This document shows, in pieces, positions 59,529 to 64,000 of a DNA stretch of 64,000 nucleotides. The stretch comes from FEN-1191 sp964528845 (GTDB lineage: Bacteria; Pseudomonadota; Gammaproteobacteria; Steroidobacterales; Steroidobacteraceae): the NCBI GenBank assembly GCA_964528845.1, contig CAZGVE010000011.1:23964-87963 (forward strand), read 5' to 3'. The notes below the pieces were generated by a model. It searched no databases. It worked only from the letters and a program-made list of their open reading frames with translations, and was not told where the DNA came from. A program made the position numbers and the translations under genes. Position 1 is the first letter of the stretch, and the number at the start of each line of letters is the position of its first letter.

Positions 59529-61768
59529 CGCTCCGATCCCCGCAAGCGGCGCGGCTGCACCAGCCGTCTTTTTGGCCTCGATTGATCAGGGCCTATGCGG
59601 AGCTGGTGCGCATCGCGCGCCTGCTGGGTTGGCCGAAGCTCGACCTGCTGGTGCGGTTAGGCGTGGCCCAGGGCTTCTTCGTGTCCGGCGTGCTCAAGGT
59701 CACGAACTGGGAGTCCGCGCTGTACCTGGCCGCGCATGAGTATCCGGTGCGCTGGATGGATCCGGTGCTGGCCGCCTGGCTCGGCGCAGCGATCGAACTG
59801 GTGTGCCCGGTGCTGCTCGCCGCGGGATTGCTGACGCGCTACACGGCGCTGCCGATGCTGGGCCTGATACTGGTAGAGCAATGCAGTTACAACGCGACCG
59901 ACGGACAATTGTTCACGGCAGCGCTACTCGGCTGGTATGTCGTGCAGGGCGCCGGCGGATTCTCACTCGACGCGCTGCTGCGCCGGGGCCTGGCCGACAG
60001 CGCACTGCCGCTCGCGCCGCGGCTGCTGCGCGCTTCGGGCTGGGTGCGTACCCAGGTCACGCCCTACTACCTGGCACTGGCGCGTGCGTGGATCGGGCTC
60101 TCGCTGCTGCTCGGTCGCGGCCACGCGATCGCATTCATGGACTTGCCGGTGCATCAGCCCGCGCTTTGGCTCCCCGTGCACACTGCGTCCGCGTGGTCCG
60201 CGCCCGTGGCGCTCGCCGCAGGAGGGCTGCTGCTGACCGGACTCGCCACCCGCTGCACCGCGATCGCGTTGCTGCTGCTCGCCGCCGGAGCCGTCATGAT
60301 GCGTTCGCCCTTCGCCGAGGACCAGTACCTGTTCTGGGCGCTGGTGCTGCTCGCGGTCCACGGCGGCGGGCGGATATCCGTCGATGCGCTGATCGGCCGC
60401 CTCGCCCGCGAGCGCTATCCGGAGCTCGCTGGCAAGCCGGCGTTTGCGCTCGATGGCCTGCCGCGCGTCGTGATCGTGGGCGCAGGCTTCGGGGGCTTGC
60501 GCTGCGCGGCGGCGCTGCGGCGGGTGCGAGCCGCCGTGACCCTGATCGACCGGGACAACTACCATCTGTTCCAGCCGCTGCTCTATCAGGTCGCGACCGC
60601 GGCGCTGTCGCCCGGGGATATCGCGAGTCCGGTGCGAACGCTGTTCCGCGAAGCCTTCAATACCCAGGTGCTGCGCGCCACGGTGACTGGCATCGACACC
60701 GCGCGGCAGCGTGTTCTGCTCGGCGAGCGCGAGCTGCCGTACGATTTCCTGGTGCTCGCGACCGGAGCTGCGCATAGCTATTTCGGCAAGGACCAGTGGC
60801 AACCCTACGCGCCAGGACTCAAGCGCATCGAGGATGCGACCGCGATCCGGCGCCGGCTGCTGCTCGCCTTCGAGCAGGCCGAAGCCAGTGAGGACGCCGA
60901 GGAACGCCGCCGGCTGCTCACCTTCCTGATCGTCGGCGGCGGTCCGACCGGCGTCGAGCTCGCCGGTGCGATCGCCGAGCTGGCACGCTTTGGGCTCGAG
61001 AAGGAATTCCGGCGCTTCGATCCGGCCAGTGCGCGCATCGTACTTGTGCAATCCGCTCCGCGGGTGCTCCCGACCTTCGACGAGAGACTCAGCGCGATCG
61101 CGCAGCGCAGCCTGCAGCGGCTCGGTGTCGAAGTACTGACCGGCAGCCGTGTCGAGGAGATCGATGCCCTGGGTGTCGTCGTCAGCGGTCGGCGCATCGA
61201 TGCGCGCACCGTGCTGTGGGCAGCGGGCGTGACGGCTTCGCCCGCCGCCCGATGGCTCGGTGCCGAAGCCGACGGCGCCGGCCGGGTGAAGGTGGGACCC
61301 GATCTGCGTGTCGCCGGACTGCCGCAGGTATTCGTGATCGGGGATACCGCACTCAGTCTCGGCTGGGAGGGCAAGCCCGTGCCCGGACTCGCTCCGGCCG
61401 CACAGCAGGCGGGACAGTACGTCGCGCGATGCATTGCATCGCAGCTGGCTGGCGCGGCGGCACCGGAACCCTTTGCGTACCGCCATCGCGGCAGCCTCGC
61501 AACCATCGGTCGCAAGGCCGCGGTTGCGGACTTCGGCGCTCTGCGCCTCTGGGGCGCGCCGGCGTGGTGGCTCTGGGGCCTCGTGCACGTCGGTTTCCTG
61601 GTCGGTGTGCGCAATCGCATTGCGACGATGACCAACTGGTTCTGGGCCTACCTGACCTTCGGCGGGGGCATCCGGCTGATCATCGGGGAAGACGCTCCGG
61701 CGTCGCCGGCGCCGGATGCGGCACCGGCGCCGGCCGGCGCGGCGACGACAACCGGCAGCGGCGCGTAG
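59525..61768 (+). CDS. DoxX-type membrane domain fused to NADH dehydrogenase type II
   Basis: A 747-residue fusion. Residues 1 to about 300 hold two DoxX-like four-helix modules (first: RLGVAQGFFVSGVLKVTNW, AAWLGAAIELVCPVLLAAGLLTRYTAL; second: YYLALARAWIGLSLLLGRGHA). From about 315 comes a full NDH-2: FAD site VVIVGAGFGGLRCAAAL, ALLYQVATAALSPGDIASP, NADH site FLIVGGGPTGVELAGAIAEL (about 465) and VFVIGDTALSLGWEGKPVPGLAPAAQQAGQY. It should oxidise NADH and reduce quinone; the DoxX part may anchor it or pass electrons from a partner. GTG start overlaps the GMC stop by 4 bases. Confidence 0.88.
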   Translation: MTLRSPQAARLHQPSFWPRLIRAYAELVRIARLLGWPKLDLLVRLGVAQGFFVSGVLKVTNWESALYLAAHEYPVRWMDPVLAAWLGAAIELVCPVLLAAGLLTRYTALPMLGLILVEQCSYNATDGQLFTAALLGWYVVQGAGGFSLDALLRRGLADSALPLAPRLLRASGWVRTQVTPYYLALARAWIGLSLLLGRGHAIAFMDLPVHQPALWLPVHTASAWSAPVALAAGGLLLTGLATRCTAIALLLLAAGAVMMRSPFAEDQYLFWALVLLAVHGGGRISVDALIGRLARERYPELAGKPAFALDGLPRVVIVGAGFGGLRCAAALRRVRAAVTLIDRDNYHLFQPLLYQVATAALSPGDIASPVRTLFREAFNTQVLRATVTGIDTARQRVLLGERELPYDFLVLATGAAHSYFGKDQWQPYAPGLKRIEDATAIRRRLLLAFEQAEASEDAEERRRLLTFLIVGGGPTGVELAGAIAELARFGLEKEFRRFDPASARIVLVQSAPRVLPTFDERLSAIAQRSLQRLGVEVLTGSRVEEIDALGVVVSGRRIDARTVLWAAGVTASPAARWLGAEADGAGRVKVGPDLRVAGLPQVFVIGDTALSLGWEGKPVPGLAPAAQQAGQYVARCIASQLAGAAAPEPFAYRHRGSLATIGRKAAVADFGALRLWGAPAWWLWGLVHVGFLVGVRNRIATMTNWFWAYLTFGGGIRLIIGEDAPASPAPDAAPAPAGAATTTGSGA

Positions 61769-61799
61769 AATCGAGCGCATCACCGGAGTTTCATCGCGC

Positions 61800-62282
61800 A
61801 TGCCCTCTTTCGATACCGTGTCCAAGGTCGATACACACGAGCTCACTAACGCGGTGGATCAGGCCAGACGTGAACTGGAAAAGCGCTACGACCTGCGCGG
61901 CACCAGCGCGCGTTTCGAACTCGAGGGTTTCGTGATCACTCAGTTCGCTCCGAGCGAGTACCAGCTCGAGCAACTGCTGGACATCCTGCGCCTGCGCCTC
62001 GCGGCGCGCGGCATCGATGCGCGCTGCCTTGAGCTCGGCGAGGTCGAGACCAATCTCGCGGGATCGCGGCGCAAGCTCACGATCCGGCAGGGTATTGAGC
62101 AGATGCAGGCCAAGAAGCTCATCGCCTCCCTGAAGGAAGCGAAGCTGAAGGTCGAGGCCCAGATCCAGGGCGACAAGCTGCGGGTCACCGGCAAGAAGCG
62201 CGATGATCTGCAGCTCGCCATCGCGCTGCTGCGCAAGGCCGACGTGGACCTGCCGTTGCAGTTCGAGAATTTCCGCGACTGA
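61800..62282 (+). CDS. yajQ: YajQ-family nucleotide-binding protein
   Basis: A 160-residue protein of the YajQ family (UPF0234), known to bind cyclic di-GMP in Xanthomonas. Start MPSFDTVSKVDTHELTNAVDQA is the family N-terminus; RQGIEQMQAKKLIASLKEAKLKVEAQIQGD and GKKRDDLQLAIALLR follow. It starts 31 bp after the NDH-2 fusion, so it may be read on the same message. Confidence 0.95.
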   Translation: MPSFDTVSKVDTHELTNAVDQARRELEKRYDLRGTSARFELEGFVITQFAPSEYQLEQLLDILRLRLAARGIDARCLELGEVETNLAGSRRKLTIRQGIEQMQAKKLIASLKEAKLKVEAQIQGDKLRVTGKKRDDLQLAIALLRKADVDLPLQFENFRD

Positions 62283-62300
62283 GCGGCAAGCTACGACGGG

Positions 62301-62328
62301 GCGCCAGGCCCGTTACGTTCCCTGGCGC
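62301..62328 (+). terminator. Terminator-like hairpin after yajQ
   Basis: Perfect 8-bp stem (GCGCCAGG 62301-62308 with CCTGGCGC 62321-62328), 12-base loop, 18 bases after the yajQ stop. No T-run. Confidence 0.4.
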
Positions 62329-62401
62329 ACCGAAGGAACTCCCGCCCGCCCGCTAGACTCCGGCCCCACGTTGCGCAGTGCGCATTCACGGAGTGACAGC
62401 C

Positions 62402-62608
62402 ATGCAGAATCTCGACGAGATCAAAGGTGTGTGGAAGCAGCAGGTCGGAGCCGCCAAGATCGCCTGGGGCAAACTGACGGAAGATGAGCTGCTGCAGGTG
62501 CAGGGCCGGCGCGACCGGCTGGCGGGACTGGTCCAGGAGCGCTACGGACTGGCGCGCGCCGATGCAGATCGCCAGGTCAAGGAATTCTTCGAGAAGCTCA
62601 AGCGCTGA
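62402..62608 (+). CDS. CsbD family stress protein
   Basis: A 68-residue CsbD-like protein: MQNLDEIKGVWKQQVGAAKIAWGKLTEDELLQVQGRRDRLAGLVQERYG. CsbD proteins are general stress proteins of unknown action. ATG at 62402 chosen (GGAG upstream). Confidence 0.9.
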   Translation: MQNLDEIKGVWKQQVGAAKIAWGKLTEDELLQVQGRRDRLAGLVQERYGLARADADRQVKEFFEKLKR

Positions 62609-62619
62609 CGAGCGCTGCC

Positions 62620-62638
62620 GGCGCCGTCCCGGGGCGCC
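62620..62638. terminator. Possible bidirectional terminator between csbD and the small membrane protein
   Basis: GGCGCC (62620-62625) pairs with GGCGCC (62633-62638) around a 7-base loop, in the convergent gap of two stress-type genes. Confidence 0.35.
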
Positions 62639-62645
62639 TGACCCG

Positions 62646-62792
62646 TTACAGGCGCCGGCCCTGGACGAGCTGCAGGATAATCATGACGATCGCGATCACG
62701 AGCAGCACGTGAATGAACCCGCCCATCGTGTAGGAACTCACGAGGCCGAGCAGCCAGAGGATGACCAGAATGACGGCGATGGTGTAAAGCAT
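62646..62792 (-). CDS. Lmo0937-family small membrane protein
   Basis: A 48-residue protein, MLYTIAVILVILWLLGLVSS then YTMGGFIHVLLVIAIVMIIL and QLVQGRRL: two membrane helices with a YTMGGFIH turn, the signature of the lmo0937/DUF5670 family. AAGGA lies about 9 bases before the ATG. Often found next to stress genes such as csbD, as here. Function unknown. Confidence 0.85.
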   Translation of the reverse strand: MLYTIAVILVILWLLGLVSSYTMGGFIHVLLVIAIVMIILQLVQGRRL

Positions 62793-62923
62793 GATCGTTT
62801 TCCTTCTTCCGAGCGCCGGCCTTCAGCCGGCAGTCAAACCCCCGCGCCGGATACTCTGTGCGTGTATCGGCCCCACGGTCGGTGCGCTTTCGCACATAGG
62901 GGCCGTCAGCTGGGGTAGGGCCG

Positions 62924-63631
62924 TCAGCTGAGCGCGCGCAAATACGCCGTCTTCGCGGTCCGGTAGCAGCTGCAGGCGGCCTTTTCGAGGCCCCGCGCGT
63001 CGAGGACATCGACCCGACCGCGGCTGTAGTGGATCAGACCGCGCGCCTGCAGGGCGCCAGCCGCCCGCGTGACGCCAGCGCGGCGCACGCCCAGGATGCT
63101 CGCCAGGAATTCGTGAGTGACCCGGAAAACGTCGGAATGCGCGCGGTCGCGCGTCATCAGCAGCCAGCGCGCCAGTCGGGCTTCGACCCGGTGAAAATGC
63201 GTACAGGCGACGAGCTGCGAGGTCTGGCTCAGGCGCACGCACGCATAGAGGTTGAGCCGCGCCCGCAGTGCGGCGCTGCGCGCGAGTTCCTGCTGGAACC
63301 CCGCCGCTTCGATGCGCCAGGCCGATCCCGCTCCCTGTACCTGCGCGCGCAGCGGCGATCGGGTCACGCCGAGCATCAGGGACAGACCCAGCATCCCTTC
63401 ATCGCCTACCAGCGCGACCTCGAGGCTGTCCTGATCGTCGGTCCGGGCGACGACCGACACGAAGCTGCGGGTCGGAAAAAATGCGTGGCGCATCGGCTCG
63501 CCCGGGGTGAAGAGCACCTCGGCCAGCGCGAGCTCCACGGGCTCGCAGCGTGCCAGCAGGTGCTTTCGATCGCGCTCAGGAAGCGGCGCCAGTAGCCGGT
63601 TACCGGCTATCGCGCTGGATACCTGGGGCAT
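62924..63631 (-). CDS. Crp/Fnr family transcriptional regulator
   Basis: A 235-residue regulator: cyclic-nucleotide-binding-like beta-roll (about 25-145, LAEVLFTPGEPMRHAFFPTRSFVSVV) and a C-terminal winged helix (about 165-225, RVTHEFLASILGVRRAGVTRAAGALQARGLIHYSRGRVDVLD). The beta-roll lacks the RxS cAMP motif and there are no Fnr-type iron-binding cysteines at the N-terminus, so the signal is unknown. CAGGAGAG precedes the ATG at 63631. Confidence 0.9.
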   Translation of the reverse strand: MPQVSSAIAGNRLLAPLPERDRKHLLARCEPVELALAEVLFTPGEPMRHAFFPTRSFVSVVARTDDQDSLEVALVGDEGMLGLSLMLGVTRSPLRAQVQGAGSAWRIEAAGFQQELARSAALRARLNLYACVRLSQTSQLVACTHFHRVEARLARWLLMTRDRAHSDVFRVTHEFLASILGVRRAGVTRAAGALQARGLIHYSRGRVDVLDARGLEKAACSCYRTAKTAYLRALS

Positions 63632-63749
63632 GTGGACTCTCCTGCCATCGGTACGGTTGAGTACGACCAGGAGGCGAGCATGCGTAGCGAAAGTCCCGGC
63701 GTCCGTACGCTGCACCACGCTGCAGCAGGGAGGCAAGCCGCAATGGGGC

Positions 63750-64000
63750 TCACTGCGGCAACAGGCGATCGGTCTCCCGCTTGACTACCGCATAGCATTC
63801 GCAGGAAAGGCGCTCGAGCGCAGGCCGATCCAGAACCGTGATCTGTCCGCGGCTGTAGCGGATGACCCCAAGCTTCTGCAGCTTGCCGGCCGCTTCAGTC
63901 ACGCCCTCGCGCCGCACGCCGAGCATGTTGGCGATGAGTTCCTGCGTCATGGTCAGCTGATTGATGTTCAGCCGGTCGAGCGAGAGCAGCAGCCAGCGAC
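63750..64000 (-). CDS. Second Crp/Fnr family regulator, 5' end beyond the window
   Basis: Only the C-terminal DNA-binding part is seen: RWLLLSLDRLNINQLTMTQE then LIANMLGVRREGVTEAAGKLQKLGVIRYSRGQITVLD, a winged helix very like that of the neighbouring Crp/Fnr protein. The frame stays open to the right edge, so the gene begins outside. The pair are probably tandem paralogues. Confidence 0.88.
   Translation of the reverse strand, partial: RWLLLSLDRLNINQLTMTQELIANMLGVRREGVTEAAGKLQKLGVIRYSRGQITVLDRPALERLSCECYAVVKRETDRLLPQ

Noticed and set aside
1..64000. CRISPR arrays, insertion sequences, integrases, phage genes
   Set aside because: No regularly spaced repeats with spacers and no transposase or integrase motifs were seen.

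Overview
The window carries most of the photosynthesis gene cluster of an aerobic-type purple bacterium, followed by a chromosomal stretch of housekeeping and accessory genes. The organism is a GC-rich proteobacterium. The birA-coaX-SPOR order, the tetraheme reaction-centre cytochrome with a HiPIP, the PpsR/AerR pair and the DUF3014 gene suggest Gammaproteobacteria (or a close betaproteobacterial relative); this is inference, as no rRNA is present. Oxygen-dependent cyclase (acsF) is present and bchE is not seen. No LH2 (puc), carotenoid (crt) or bchDI genes occur in the window; bchC and bchX probably lie just upstream of its left edge.

Photosynthesis cluster, about 1-31,100. (i) Rightward: bchY (5' end cut off)-bchZ-pufB-pufA-pufL-pufM-pufC, the late bacteriochlorophyll reductase genes running into core antenna and reaction centre genes. 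(ii) Leftward, read from 24,255 down: bchF-bchN-bchB-bchH-bchL-bchM-lhaA-puhA-puhB-puhC-acsF-puhE, with overlapping or near-overlapping stops and starts except for a 31-bp lhaA-puhA gap and a 29-bp acsF-puhE gap. Between pufC and puhE sit four leftward genes not known from photosynthesis: a DsbA-like thiol protein, Dps, an MFS exporter and an HDOD protein. (iii) Rightward from 24,525: aerR (cobalamin-binding antirepressor), ppsR/crtJ (repressor), then bchG-PucC-like transporter-bchP-tspO. The bchG promoter is a clear sigma70 promoter covered by two perfect PpsR boxes (TGT-N12-ACA), and the start codon lies at the predicted transcription start, so bchG may be translated without a leader. A weaker pair of boxes lies between bchF and aerR.

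31,100-41,100: two coupled small unknown genes; a Tat-exported HiPIP that could feed PufC; cytochrome b561 and YceI; a PII protein; a lipoprotein; a membrane protein plus spermidine-synthase-like pair; DUF3014; ctlX; birA-coaX-SPOR; small hypothetical genes.

41,600-51,600: tRNA-Thr(UGU); a beta-barrel-like protein; an exported amidohydrolase; copC-copD; DUF1134; TraB/GumN; an SDR gene coupled to a BciB-type 8-vinyl reductase gene (a bacteriochlorophyll gene outside the cluster); an EamA transporter; a SYLF protein; and a metallo-beta-lactamase-fold protein lacking one zinc ligand.

51,668-61,768: a tight rightward operon of two glycoside hydrolases, an SDR, an aquaporin-family channel, a GMC flavoprotein and a DoxX-type membrane region fused to NADH dehydrogenase II. 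It reads as a pathway that releases sugar and passes electrons to quinone.

61,800-64,000: yajQ, csbD, a 48-residue membrane protein and two tandem Crp/Fnr regulators, the last cut by the window edge. No stretch longer than about 300 bases lacks a gene; the longest gap is the bchF-aerR regulatory region (269 bp).
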